In this document: piece after piece, positions 36,628-49,604 of the stretch | Position numbering within the stretch: the stretch's first letter is position 1 | How the letters are laid out: each line of letters starts with the position of its first letter | NCBI GenBank assembly: GCA_003550305.1 | Contig: QKYT01000075.1 | Span: 155,226-219,225 of the forward strand | Length of the DNA: 64,000 nt | Direction of reading: 5' to 3' | Origin: Glomus cerebriforme | Lineage: Eukaryota > Glomeromycota > Glomeromycetes > Glomerales > Glomeraceae | The notes under the pieces: model-generated | Seen by the model: the letters and a program-made list of their open reading frames with translations, nothing else | Databases searched by the model: none | Told to the model about the DNA's origin: nothing | Program-made: the position numbers and the translations under genes

Positions 36628-37555
36628 TCAGTTTAAAACGTATGACAATCTCATCCTCCTTCGAATTCTTAAAGCGGATTTTGGTTTTTTAAAATTATTA
36701 CGGTATATGAAGTTCTTCACAATCAATGGAGTTCTTCCTGGTAACATTTCAGAAATTTGAACATAGGTCAATTCAGGTTTTTGACGATGCATTTGTAATA
36801 TACGACGTTCTTCATCCTCGGATAATGGGCTTTTATTTACTGAATTTTATCAGGAAAAAAAAAAATGGGTTTAGTCCAAAAATGATTAAATGATATCAGA
36901 ATATAATAACAATGGATAACAAAGATTATATAATAAGTCCTGAGTTAAATCTGCATTCTTTGCGTCCATTGTATCAAATAAAAAATTTTAATTGGATATC
37001 AATTTTGAATGGGTTCAAAGAATACTGCAGTTTAAGGAATAGCAAGGGTTTAGGGTTTACGTATTGAGATGCATATTCAACATTTGGAAATATATATATA
37101 TATATATAACTTACTCGTTTCATTTAAATGGTTTATCCACCTTAATAAATAATATAGATATAAGTTAGTTTGATATGTATGATGACATTATTTTGCATAT
37201 ATCAAGAAATAGTTAAATTAAAAATCTACCGTTCTCTACATTGTTTTGCAGTACGTGTTCTCATTTGATGAGAAATTATTGCCCAAGAGATGGGTTCATT
37301 TATATGATTATTTCTATAATTTTTTACCAGGTAAAAGAGACGTTTGTCCTCCTGAAAAAATAATGTCAATGAAAAAAAAGGAATTTGAGTACAAACACAA
37401 CAACACGTGGAAAATCAAATTTTTCCGTGACAGATAACAACTAATTCTAGTTATATCAATTTACACAGCATATAACTAAATATAAATATTTTTATTTTTT
37501 ATATTTTTTTTTTTTTTTTTACCTGATCATTCCATGAACCTCTAACGTTAGTCAT
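36628..37555 (-). CDS. Two-repeat Myb-like protein (cluster copy E)
   Basis: Four exons on the minus strand: 37555-37523, 37351-37230, 37140-37115 and 36839-36628, 130 aa. Repeat 1: RGSWNDQ/EDKRLFYLVKNY, then PISWAIISHQMRTRTAKQCRER/WINHL, with three Trp. The slashes mark introns in phases 0 and 2, the same positions as in the single-repeat genes. Repeat 2: SPLSEDEERRILQMH, TYVQISEMLPGRTP, LIVKNFIYRNN. The end is Arg-rich and finishes RMRLSYVLN plus stop, the cluster tail. The shared intron positions suggest the single-repeat genes derive from this form by loss of repeat 2. Complete and apparently functional. Confidence 0.82.
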
Positions 37556-39707
37556 TTTAAGGTTTCTTGCAAGAAATCTAATTTAATATATATAATAAAA
37601 CAAATACGATTGATCGAAAATGAAATAATAACGGAATGAATTAATTCGTAGTAATAGTATTTCTTTTATAAAGAAATTTATTGAATAAACGATTTTTTTT
37701 TTAATTCGAAAAGTACCCAAAAAAAAAATTGAGTTATAAACTATTGAAATGAAAGTAAGAAATCGTAGCATTTATATAGAATTAAATTTATTAATTCTTT
37801 CAAGCCTTTCCAATTTTAATAATTTATTATTTTTTTAAAACGGAAAGAACCGATATAAATGTTTATCCTTTTTTTGATTTATTCTTTTCAATACAATCGT
37901 AATAAATAAAGTAATACTAATAATAAGATTCGTCAAGAAACATATTTTTTCTAAGCCACGTAAACTAATAACTGATCTGGAATTATTTTTGTTGTGTAAA
38001 AATAGTCAATTCATTATCATAATTAAAATATGAAAATTTTTTTTCAATCGGCTTGTCCCACTAAATCGACCGGAAAAAAGTAAGGTCGTTTATAGTAAGG
38101 TTGAACTTAACCAGAGTTGTCCCCATTATGTGCTAGAAAAAAAATCGCGGCTTACTTAAAAAGTTGAGTAGAACGGCTATTTAACATGTTAATAACGGAA
38201 ATTGTTTGTGATACAAAATATAAGACCAGCAAACGGTCAAGTTTATGATATAAAATCCATAATAGATTTACATTAATCTACCCAAATTTATGTACACCAT
38301 TATTTTAACTCTGATACAGGGGTGATTACATTTTAAAAAGACATATTAGTTTCAATATATTTATATATAAAAGTATATCTTTTTTTTTCCCTGCATGATA
38401 AAACCGAATTTCTAATATTTAGTGAAAGGTTTTATCATTTTACTTATGCTAAAAAGTAATTACGAAACAGAATGAAAGTTTGAGATAAATTCTATAAATC
38501 AAGATTGCTTTCAATACTTTCCTTTATTTTTCAATGATATTATGATTATCTCAATTTTTTTTTAAAAAAATCTTAATTTTAACAATTGAGCTCAATAAGC
38601 TCAATTTCAATGCTTGCATTCGTTCCAACCCATAATGTATATATTGTTTTTACTTTTAAAGATTACAAACAAACAAACGGAGTTTCATCTTTATGTTTCA
38701 TTATATAAAGAGCTATCAACAAAGAAACATAAATGTCACTACAGATTTATATAGACGGACTTTATAATCCTTCAGTAATAATAGTTAACGGGCGTAACTT
38801 GGAAATTTCTCTCCGAATTATCCCGTATGACAATTTTAATTTCCTGTTGGAGCTTAATAGTTCGGTTTTTACCGACTAAGTTACTGATTGAATTCCCAGT
38901 TGTAGAAATTTTTACCTACAATGATCAAAGGTAATTTTCATAATCTGCAGTTCTGATATTAGCAAATGTAGCAACATCATTAACTAATGAATTCTTTTTG
39001 AATGCATCCAGTCATGAATCGGACTTTGATCACCGGTAATCATCCTTTCTCAATCTCTTTCTTTGTGCATATAGTGTATATCCTTTTATGTAATACTGTA
39101 AGTATGACTTTTTATCGACAATGATGGCCAAATAATAACTGTTATATCTAAATTTAGAAAATCGGTATATCAAATATTTCACATTTCCAATTGGATTATT
39201 TTCTTCTGAAGGAACATCCAAGTTTAATAATTTAGTAATCAATTAACTTGTTCTGAGCATAAATTATTGAACATCGAAAATCGGCACGGAACATAAGATT
39301 ATCCGGAGTAATATCCGAAGATGATCTTTCTATCTGATCCGTAATGTCCGATGGCGATATCTGCGGTATCCGCAGATAATATTTAAAAACATTTAATGCA
39401 TTCTTTTCTATTAAGAAAATTTTCAAAATTTTTTTTTTTAATATATACAAGAAAAAATTTTACAACAGTAAAAAGAAGAAAAGAAAGAAAATACAACTGC
39501 GAATGTTTTTTTTAAGAAAAAATACATATTCTTTAGTATACAAATATTACCTTTTTGACCCTGTACAACTTACTTTTTTGACTCACATAAATATATTATA
39601 CAATAAGCTGGTCAAAAACATAACACCAGGAGAGCCAAAAAGTTAATTTTTGCCTTTTGGGTATACATAAATAAATGAAAAAGGAGAGAAGACGCTCTAA
39701 TTTAATG
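37556..39707. other. Intergenic between copies E and F
   Basis: AT-rich. Two adjacent 70-codon minus-strand frames at 39,030-39,450 show some protein-like sequence but no recognised motif or splice continuity, so no gene is called. Confidence 0.4.
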
Positions 39708-40651
39708 TTACGGTGCGTTTGAGTTAAAGAAATGCGGTACAGGGTTATTAATTGTATTTTCCAAAATATATCCCAATGTCATCCGAATATCTCTATCATG
39801 TGTTAAAATACGGTTTATAGACATTGCATTTTGAGTAACAGTCAATGTTTGACTAGAAAAAAAAATTTTTTTTTTTTTTTTTGTTTAATTAAATTGATTT
39901 GTTTGTTAAATATTTGTTAAATAATAAGTAAACTTACATTGTATTTGCGAATTGAGGCCGATTGACATTTACTAACAATGTGAATGTGTGATATTTTATT
40001 AAATTTTCATATCAACTCAAAAAAAAAAAAAAGATTAAACATCTTAAATTTTGGATCCTTACATGCACGTCTTTGAGGTCTAATACGATATCTTCTAATA
40101 GCTCCAGAACCGCCTGGAATTAATGCTCTATACAGCCGATTAAGATTATGCACTATGTAAAAAAAAGGTTACCCTTTTATTCATGGGACGTAATAATTAT
40201 CCAATCACTATACATATCTAATTATTTACCATGAAAATTTAACTGACGCCATCTTTAAAAAATATATATATATATATTTAAACGTAAATAATATAAATAT
40301 TTTTAAAATTACAATAATGCGATTATCTATAAATAAACAAACCTGGCTTGACATTCTCTTGGACCACGAGTTACAACACTTTGAGAAATACGATCCCAAT
40401 TACGAGAACCGTATTGCCATACAGCAGTAATTAATAGATTATCTTCCTATTATATTTTTTAAAATAGGTATTAGTTTATTAAATTAAATAAAATATTATC
40501 CTAAGTTATGCGCAGTATCACCAAATATACCATACTGGGCCTCTCTAGGATCTAAACATTTCGCGGTAAAATAAAATTATCTTAAAATAAAATAAAATAT
40601 ATTTACAGCAAGTGTCCACGGAGGTATAAGTAAAACAAATAACTGGCTCAT
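39708..40651 (-). CDS. Single-repeat Myb/SANT small protein (cluster copy F)
   Basis: Six exons on the minus strand: 40651-40607, 40446-40343, 40252-40230, 40152-40063, 39971-39938 and 39852-39708. Every phase closes, giving 146 aa. Myb core: LIPPWTLA/EDNLLITAVWQYGSRNW, TRGPRECQAR/WRQLNFH. Exon 4 (90 nt) is Arg-rich (SGAIRRYRIRPQRRA). The last exon has two tail motifs 14 residues apart, MSINRIL and RMTLGYILEN, and then about 16 further residues before the stop, so its tail is longer than that of its relatives. It has the same 104/23/90-nt exon lengths as copy C. The first exon is hydrophobic (MSQLFVLLIPP), unlike the other copies. Confidence 0.8.
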
Positions 40652-42224
40652 TTTTACTATTGATAATAAAAGCGGACAATAAAAAAAATATATATACAGT
40701 ATATAATCGCAAGCTAATAATAACTATCTTTTAAAAAATAAGAAAATGAATAAAGGAAAATGAGTTTTATTTCTTTAGAAAAAAAACAAACGGAGAGAGA
40801 GTTCTATTTTTTGTTATTGCAAAAAAAAAAAAGAAATAAAAAAAGGGCGACCCCTCAAACAATTTGTTGCATACTGATTACTGATTAATACTCTTATAGA
40901 AATATCTTCGATCTCTTAAAAGCTTTGTTAAGTTGCCAATTCGAGTTAACTTTTTACTCCGTAAATAAAGAACTGGAATTACCAGTTAGCCTAACTTTTT
41001 TTAGGTGATTTCTTGAATTTCTAAATATATATTTCATTAATATTAAAAAATTTTACTTTCCCTTTAAAGAAAAATTGAAAGGCATAAAACGACATTTTAT
41101 AGAGGATAATCTAACAGGCGTTTATATAATTCGCTGACGTAAATAGGGGACATAAAATATACTTGAATTACGCATATTTGATATAAATGCTAACGACACT
41201 TGCTATTTTAAAAATGAATAAGGGAGTGACTTTAAAATAAAAGTAGAATAAGCAATACAAATGAAACCTTTTGTCCATCACATTGTTCAGATTAAAATAT
41301 CATATTAAAGTATGTCATCTCAAATACTTTTTGAAAAAAAATAAAAAAATGGAAATGAGTAAAAAAAAGAAAACGTCAGTAAAAAAAGTAATTAAAATGA
41401 AAAAGTTGTACCACCATACAAAGGCTGAAAAGGCTGACTGGCTGGCGTGCATTTAACTGTCTAATTTGGATCTAACCTATTATGTATTGATAAGATCATC
41501 TATATCCGTTCCTTCCGAAGAGATTAGCTTTCCTATCAAAATATTTCTATCTCCACCCAAATATTACACCTTTTATGGATGTTTTTACTTATCAAAAATA
41601 ATTTGTTTTTATCGCCTTTGATTTATTATTTATTATTTGGTTTGCAAACCAGATTTATTGTTACTGATGAATGAATAATAAATGATATCAAAGACCTTCA
41701 ACTTGCATGCATTGGCCCACGAGTGAGAATTATAATCCGTAACTTATTTTAAGTTTATGTGTACCACTTCATACCTTTTTTGCTACATTTTAATAATAGA
41801 AAGATAAAGACTTAATACAAATTAATATTCTTTATTTGTGTATCAAATTTACCAAATGACTGGTTTTTCCTTTTCTCCCTTGACAGTTTTACCAGATTGG
41901 TATGATTTTATTTAACGATCGACATTAATCTATTCCCGATCAAATTTAATATTAAAGATGTTTAAATTACTGACGAAAGCTTCGTAACCGGAAGATCTCG
42001 TAACCGGAAGATCTTCATTGTGTAATATTTATGATTAAAGTAAATAGTCTTTGATTTTTGTGCTTTTGGAGTACAATGCATATCGAGTAAGAAAAGTTTT
42101 AATGAATCTATTTCCTCTTAAATTCATGATTTATAATTGTCAGTAAATAAATGATAAGAAATTATATTAAAAACAAATAAACAAGATTCGTAATAAAAAG
42201 GTCAATTTTTGAAAAGGTGAAAAT
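40652..42224. other. Intergenic between copies F and G
   Basis: AT-rich with a short direct repeat (ctcgtaaccggaagatc twice near 41,980-42,014). No gene supported. Confidence 0.5.
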
Positions 42225-42852
42225 TTATTTAAGAAGAAATTTAATACTCATTCTATAATCTGAATTTAAGATGAAGTTAATTGACATTCTATAATCACGT
42301 GGTGAAATAGATAACGGGGCGCTAATATAATTTTATCATTTAGTGATGATCATCAGTCATAATTTCATTCAAAAAAAAAACTTACATTGGAGGAGGAAGC
42401 GGTCTTCGTCGTTGTACAACTGTTAAATGTAAATACGCTCGTTAAACAATTTTTATTTGTTTCAAAATTAATTATAGTTTAGAAAACTCACAGTTTGCTA
42501 TTGCAAGTTGACGATACCTAAAGCGCATAAAGCGCATAAAGCGCATTGCAATAAGAAAATCAAATCGTAGCTCTTAATAATCGTATCACGTTTTTTTTAG
42601 CAAATATTGTTAAGAATAAAATGTTAAGAATTAAAATAAAAACCTCCTTCTGCATTGAGAAGCTGTCCTTGTCCCAATCCTAAGTGCGATTACTTGCCAG
42701 TTACCAATACCAAAAACATTAACATACGACATAAGATCACCCTCTTCCTATATAAACAAATTAAAATCTCACATTAATTATTAATAGATTTAAATTATAA
42801 GAAAATAATATACAGTATATACTTGAGGTGTCCAAGGCCTGCTCTGATTCAT
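42225..42852 (-). CDS. Single-repeat Myb/SANT small protein (cluster copy G)
   Basis: Five exons on the minus strand: 42852-42823, 42747-42644, 42517-42492, 42419-42386 and 42321-42225, 96 aa, all phases consistent. Myb core: MNQSRPWTPQ/EEGDLMSYVNVFGIGNW, TRTASQCRRR/YRQLAIAN, so the third aromatic is Tyr. The middle is VQRRRPLPPP. The last exon has two tail motifs 12 residues apart, RMSINFILN and RMSIKFLLK plus stop. The intron before exon 3 carries three copies of aagcgcat in tandem at about 42,521-42,546. Compact and intact. Confidence 0.82.
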
Positions 42853-45800
42853 ATCGTATAATCTGCATACAAAGATTTAAATTCTTGCGAGAAATTTTTT
42901 CAAAAAAAAAATATGTACAGCCAAACTTTCTATAAAACACTGGCTGTTCTTATAATAAAAAAAAAATTTCTAAAAAGTTCGTTATACAGAAATTTATTAT
43001 GTTTTATATACCAAACTTATAATAAATTTGAAGTTCGTTATAAGTTAATTATATATATAAATGAATATATTATAAAAAAATTCTTTTAAAATTTTTTTTT
43101 TTAAAAAACAAGCAGTCGTTAATTAATTATTTAAATACTTTTCAAAAAGTCCAACCTGAGCCATTTCGATGTATTACAGCATAATTCTGAAAATATTCTA
43201 GATTACAATAAGGATTCATAATATTCAGTAATGCATATAAACAAATTCAATTATTAAAGAATAAATGAATATATGGTAGTTTAATCATGCGATAACCCTA
43301 AAATTCTAGGGTAAAAACTATAAAATAATTGCAATTATTTAACTTTAATTTTCAATTTGGAGTTGGCGTTATTAAATTTTTAACTTAAATTTTATTTTGC
43401 ACAAATATAGCTAGTAATATTGGCGTATGTCTAGAATAATCGATGATGACGAATCTTATAACTCTAATACTCTATATAAATTATTAAATAAGTTGCTTAT
43501 CAATATTTGTTTTGTTTTTTTCTTTTTTTTTTCTTAGATTGGTATGATTATCCTAATGTAGAAATGACAAGAATTATTATACATTCCATATGTTCGTAAT
43601 TGACAATATTGATTAAGTTAATAAATGCTTATCTTACATTAGTATCATATGCTAATGATCAGTTTCTACTATTTGACTGCATAATATAGTTTGATAGGCA
43701 AAAATTACCCTCTTGGTGTTGACCAGCTTATTGTATAATATATTATGCGGGTCAAAAAATTAGGGTCAAAAGGGTCACATGTCTATCTCGGAATTATTTT
43801 TTAAAACCTCCGCAAATAGTACGGAGCTAACTTCCGATAATTTTTATTTTTTTATACATCTATTTACCGTTTTTTATTCCCATAACGTTAGCAGCAAGGA
43901 AAATCATCCTTCCTCTTATCTTTTGAATGCATCATCATTCTAACTCTATAATCGAAAATTTATTTATTTTCATATTTGTGTAACAACTAACAACAAGCGA
44001 ATAAATAAATGATATCAAAAAATAAACTTGATGATAATCAGGATTTATACCCCCACATAAACATTGACCTATTTTAAATGTTTCAGTATTAAGTGAAAGA
44101 AAAAAGGGGGGAAGGGCGAGTTAGTATGTAACAAAATATATAAAGTTCATTTCTTATCAATTTTAAAAATATCGCTTTCTTATCTATTATAATTTGTACA
44201 ACAAACCCCACAAAACATACGCCTTTTATAGATGTTTTGAAAGTTCAGTTTTCTTATCATTTAAATGTGAGATGTATTTATGGATATTTTTTTTCTGCAT
44301 GCATGCATTGTATCATGAGACGAAAGGCACATTCCGTATCTCGTCCGATTGTTTGCACTGACAACTAAACCTTCTTAATGTCTAATTATAATAAATCTTA
44401 GATCAAAACTGGTCATTCTTGTGCATCAATCATCCAACTTTTGTTAAATCAATGATTTAATTCTGTGCGGCGTATATGCGGCGTGCGTTATATCAAAATT
44501 TTTGGGGTTATGCAAATCAATCAAATTATATATTACTTAATCAAGTAGGTCAAAGTCCTTTGTTATTTCCCGCGGATTTTCTTGTCATTCCTATTTATGG
44601 TTTCATTTCAAATAATCGCTTTTTAAATTTAATTATTAAGTTGATACAAACCTATTTTTAAATTGTATATTTATTTATATTGGTAAGTAGTAGATAAATT
44701 GATACACAATTTCTTACCAAAATGGCAAAATTCACCTCTTCGTGTGACTAAACTTGATAGTATTATATAATGAAAGTCAAGAAAGTAACACGGTATGTAC
44801 AATTCAAGAATGCGGTTTTCTTCAATTGCTGTAGAACATCAATTTTTTACGTAACGGAAGTACAACTTAACGACTTGCGCATCAATAAAACTGTAACAGA
44901 GACGTGTATGTATTTATCATGTGGTTTTTCTTTGTCCAATCATAATATGGTTAAATTGCTGTTAGCGGAAATTTGATCGGCAAGTTACTTACCATCACTA
45001 AAATTTATCTTATCTGTTATAGAATAAACAGATGGTATCAGCTTATGTTTTGCAGCTACGGATCACATGATGTAACTGATTGGATGAGATATGAAATTTG
45101 TCGAAAACCCCAGGAAAAATGGTAACCGATTTATTTGCCAGTCAGTTATATTAGGGTTAAGACTTAGGATTAGTTAGGGTAAGGAAATTAGGATTAGGAT
45201 TAGAGTAAGGGATTAGGGTTGGAAATTTGTCACACAGCATCACATCCCGACTGTTCAATTATTCTGGGGACTTCAAAATTATTTTATGAGGTAAAAATGC
45301 TAATTGTCACCTATTAATTGTCATACCCTAATAGTATATGTGATCCGGCAAAATAAATCCGGCTATCATTTCGTCATAATATGCCCCAAATCAAAATATT
45401 ACTATATAAGGAAAGTATCGTTGGGTATGTCTTAAGACATTATAGAAATGGCCGATAATTTAGGCCAATTGTAAGCTTGTGACAAATTCCAAGTTGGGGC
45501 ACAACAATGCTAAGGTTGTTACAATTTGTCGTATGATTAATATTATGGAAATTTCATAATTAAGAACCGGTAATCTTTATTGGCGAAATTTATGAATGGG
45601 ATTGTAAAAAATTTAGTGATTAAACTTATTAGTTTAAGAAATAAATGATCGTATAACTTATTAATCTATATTAGAAATCTATATAAAAAATCTGTAAGAA
45701 ATCAAATTATTATATTAAATCATACTATATATATATAATAAAATTTCCATATAATTATGCTTATATTGTCATTATAAATCTATAATATCATCTTTTAGAA

Positions 45801-45926
45801 ACTTATTGTATAGAAAATTAGAAATTATTTCAAATTATTGATATATATATCTGTTCGACAAGTCGTGAGAACCAGAAAATTTTTTTTAAAAAAAATGACA
45901 TTTCTACGAGAAATTTAGAAATTTAG
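42853..45926. other. Intergenic between copies G and H
   Basis: About 3 kb, with telomere-like sequence at 45,151-45,221. Short plus-strand frames at 44,476 and 44,770 show no motifs. No gene supported. Confidence 0.5.
45151..45221 (+). repeat. Degenerate telomere-like TTAGGG/TTAGGATTAGG tract
   Basis: ttagggtt, ttaggattagttagggt, attaggattaggattag and gattagggttgg follow one another over about 70 bp. A loosely complementary tract (acacctaatccc ... taaccc) occurs at about 48,498-48,550. Confidence 0.55.
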
Positions 45927-46601
45927 TTATGGGAAACCCGACCATGAATTTATTATAAAATTAATATCCATTCTGTGGTCCGGATTTAAAAGGAAATTTA
46001 TTAACAACCTTGAACTGCGGGGAGTTAATGAAGTCGGTGGTACGAAATTGTTGTTGCTGGAAAAAATGTATGGTCAATTTTAGCATTATAAATAGCTAGT
46101 AAATCTCCCGTTTATTTTCTGAATTTAAAACACTTACTTTGAGGGAAAAAGCAGAAAAGGTCTTCTTGTGGCTTTAAAACAAGAAATATGCTTGTTAATA
46201 TTAATTGAGTTACCACGACATGTATTTATTTTATAAATAATAATTTATTTACTTACTATTTGCTCTCACAAGATGGCGATATCTATAGTTTTATATATGC
46301 GTATAAAAATGAATATATTATTTTTTATTTGCTTCGAGATTATTTGATTATTAAGGAAAGAAGATATGAACCTTTTTCTACATTGGTATGCGTTCCTTGA
46401 TCCAAGTAGAGATGCAATTTGCGGCCAATTACCGATCGGACCGAGTTGATTAACGAACGCAATAAGCCGACTTTCTTCCTAACAGATTGCGAGAATTATT
46501 AAAATAAATAAATTAAAAACAAAAATACAATAAAGTTTAATGCATGTTATACGTACATTCGATGTCCAAGGCCCTCTTTGTACTACACGCCGTCGAGACA
46601 T
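45927..46601 (-). CDS. Single-repeat Myb/SANT small protein (cluster copy H)
   Basis: Five exons on the minus strand: 46601-46557, 46478-46372, 46282-46257, 46171-46138 and 46056-45927, 113 aa, all phases consistent. Myb core: VQRGPWTSN/EESRLIAFVNQLGPIGNW, GSRNAYQCRKR/YRHLVRAN; exon 2 is 107 nt, one codon longer than in its neighbours. The middle is Thr/Arg-rich, then NNNNFVPPT. The tail has RLLINFLLN and RMDINFIIN 12 residues apart, followed by SWSGFP and the stop. The start codon context and basic N-terminus (MSRRRVVQRG) are plausible for a nuclear protein. Function unknown beyond expected DNA binding. Confidence 0.82.
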
Positions 46602-49600
46602 ATGTTTTGAGAGCAACAATATAAGATAAACGATTGTAATAATAATGAATGAATGAATGACTTTTCTGGTCAAGAAAAAGTTTCCCTTTTTTTTTTAAAA
46701 AAAAATAATACTTTATGAAAAATATTACTCTTTAAATACATTCGAAAAGTTTGTAATCGTTATGGTAATGCAATATTTTTATAACATAATAATTGTATAA
46801 CATACTTGATTTGATTTATGTTCTTTGTTAAGTTACTATTAAGGTATTGGCGAATTATAATTTAAATAAAAGTAAATTATAAATTTATCTTAGTAAAATA
46901 GAAAATTGCTAAATGTCGCTGCAGGTGATCATCATTGCACCAGCATTAGAGTAGAATTTTGGGCAGAGTTTCATTACATTTTTAATTCTGCCCGAAGGTC
47001 TATCCTAACGTTGGTGCGGTAACAATCACATTGGTGACACTTAGCAATACGTGAACTTTATTTCTTATTATAGAATAAATAAATAATCATTTCGTAACGA
47101 AGCTCTCCTTTTTCTATAATGAGATGATTGTGTCTGAAACCGTGTGTTCGTTATTTCATTATTGTCAAAAAATGACATTGTTGAACTAACCTGATATATA
47201 TATATTAAAACAAATAAGCCCATTGTACTAAAGTTATTAACTCTTTGTCGTACATAATTTAAATTCTGATTATCTTTGTATGATGATCATCATTCATTAT
47301 ACTGTATATACTGTATACATGTTAACAAATATATATGAACAATGGACACTTAAATACTTTCGTCCCGAGCAAAGAAATATTTGTAAATTTCCTCGCTCTT
47401 ATCTTTTAGAACTTACATTCTCCTCTAAAGTTTAGAGATAAGACCCTAAATTGAAATTCGTCTCCAAAAATAAAGCGTTTCGGATTTAATTTAATTTAAT
47501 TTGCATTCAAATAATTATATTTTCGCGTTTTCCGTACCTCCCCCCTATTCAATTATGTTACAGCGTCTGAGTTTTGCTTTTTATTACAAAGCATGCAGTT
47601 ATTTAATCTTTTATGAAGTTCCCGAATTAGACGAATATACAATTATCCCTTAATTCAGATTTGTCAAATTCGTACAACTTAAAAAAAAATAAGGGTCCAT
47701 GGGGTCATTTGATCAATTACATTTGGGTACTTTCCGGAATTCTTTTAACAAATATTTTGACACATGAGCTATTTCTGAAAGGCGGAATGTTACACGGGCC
47801 TTAAAGAATTAATTTCACGTAATACAATGATACTGTGCATAAATTTTCAATGTCCTAATCTAAATCCCAATTACTTAACCGTAAGAGTGATCTATGAACT
47901 TCTAAATATAAATAAAAAATTTGATTGAAATACCAATAGCTTGTGCTACAACTCCTCGATCTGATCAGTGACTCAAATGACCTCAAATGACGGGTCACGT
48001 GTTATTGGGAAAATTACCTCATGTGATCTCATAAAATTATTTCACAAATTTAAATTTATCCCAATCTATATTAAATCGTTGTTTAAACCTAATTCTGACC
48101 ATAAATGACCTTAAATGATCAGGTTATTCGAATATCATTCAAATGACCTGGTCATTTCCATTTAGAATCTAGCAATTTATTCAATTTATTAATAATCTAT
48201 TAGGTCCATGAACTTTATGATTATATAGAAGTATTGTAAACTAGACTTTTAAATATTTGGTTTACAAAAATATGTTCTTAGTAGTATTTCTGGTTTTTTT
48301 AAATCCAAAAAATTTTTTGCATTTCGTTATTTATACACGTAAGTTGAATACCCTAAGATTATTTTGATTTGTTCATTAAATAAAAATTACCTGATCATGT
48401 GTGATTTCACGTGATTCAATAGCATATCGCGGCAAATATTATTAAGTAAATTACACCATAACACCATATGTAATACGTAATAAAGAAACCTTCTCCTACA
48501 CCTAATCCCTTACTGCCTTATCGTAATCCCATTCTACGTAACTTTAACCCACACCAACAATTATTAAATTTTTTTTTGCCTTGATTAAGAACTGAACCTA
48601 AAATCTTTCAATTAATATACCACATCTTAATCACTCACTATACTACTCACATGTTAACCTAAATACTTAACAATATGCTGATATGCATATAGTGTGACAA
48701 TATCCTTAATAAAATACTTTCCATTTTATAGAGAATTCATTACAAGATTTCAATACATTAAAAAAAAATCGTGGTTTTTTTTGACAAATCCAGTATCGAT
48801 ATCAAAAATTGAAAATATTGAAGTGCTATATTGACGGTCAATGTTAGCCAACTTTTGAATCGAAATTATTTAATCATTCAAAATTTTCAGATCAAGATGA
48901 CATTTTGTCCTACCTTTGCGTTTTTGGCAAATTGAGACTCGATGAAAAAATATCGAATCAAAAAGTGGAAATTTTCGACAAGTACATAATAATTTACAAG
49001 ATAAAATATTGTAAAATAGGTGTTTTTTTAACAATATTAGAAGTATATATGACAGATCTGAAGTAGAAATAGGCATTTATCAAGCGTCGGTCAAATTACT
49101 ATATATTTAGATAAGAATAAATCTAACTTAACTCCGGGTTTTTGTTATAATTTTTATATTTCCACCTCTTTTTGGTTTCTAAATATCCACATTATTGAAT
49201 AAGCTACTTAGATTGGTTAATTTGGTAATGATAAGTCTTATTTCTCAGGAAAAATATCGTAAATGTTTTTTGTCAAAATCCTGCAAAAGTAAAGAATTCG
49301 ATAATAGGAACCTATTTTATTAATTTGTTTAATAATATGAAATCAGTTATAAAAATATTTTACATGGTTAACTTTTTCCTTGATTACTCGAATTAGCTTA
49401 TATAAAATATGGATGATTCAAGATTTTAAATAAAGTTGATTAAAAATTTTTTTTTTTTTTTTGAAAAAAATTGTCCATTTTGGAGAAATTAGGCTTAGAA
49501 TATTGCTAATATTGTTTTACGAGACTTTTGCAGTTCTAGCACTAAAAATATACAACTTTTAAATATTTTCTCTTCGCGTTAATTACTTTTTTTCATTTCA

Positions 49601-49604
49601 AATG
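46602..49604. other. Intergenic between copy H and relic I
   Basis: Contains the hairpin at 46,935-47,019, caaatgacc repeats around 47,973-48,150, and AT-rich DNA. No coding gene supported. Confidence 0.5.
46935..47019 (+). ncRNA. Strong hairpin, 36-bp arms, 13-base loop (RNA hairpin or foldback MITE)
   Basis: Left arm 46935-46970, right arm 46984-47019. Read as plus-strand RNA, 26 of 36 positions form Watson-Crick pairs and 7 more form G-U pairs, leaving 3 mismatches. The high share of G-U pairs fits an RNA-level structure such as a small-RNA precursor better than a fresh foldback transposon. Not supported by any expression evidence. A short MITE remains possible. Confidence 0.4.

Noticed and set aside
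39030..39450. Two adjacent 70-codon minus-strand frames as a gene
   Set aside because: No splice signals joining them in frame and no recognised family; at most a relic.
44476..44976. Plus-strand frames of 61 and 68 codons
   Set aside because: No motif, no splice continuity, ordinary for AT-rich DNA of this length.
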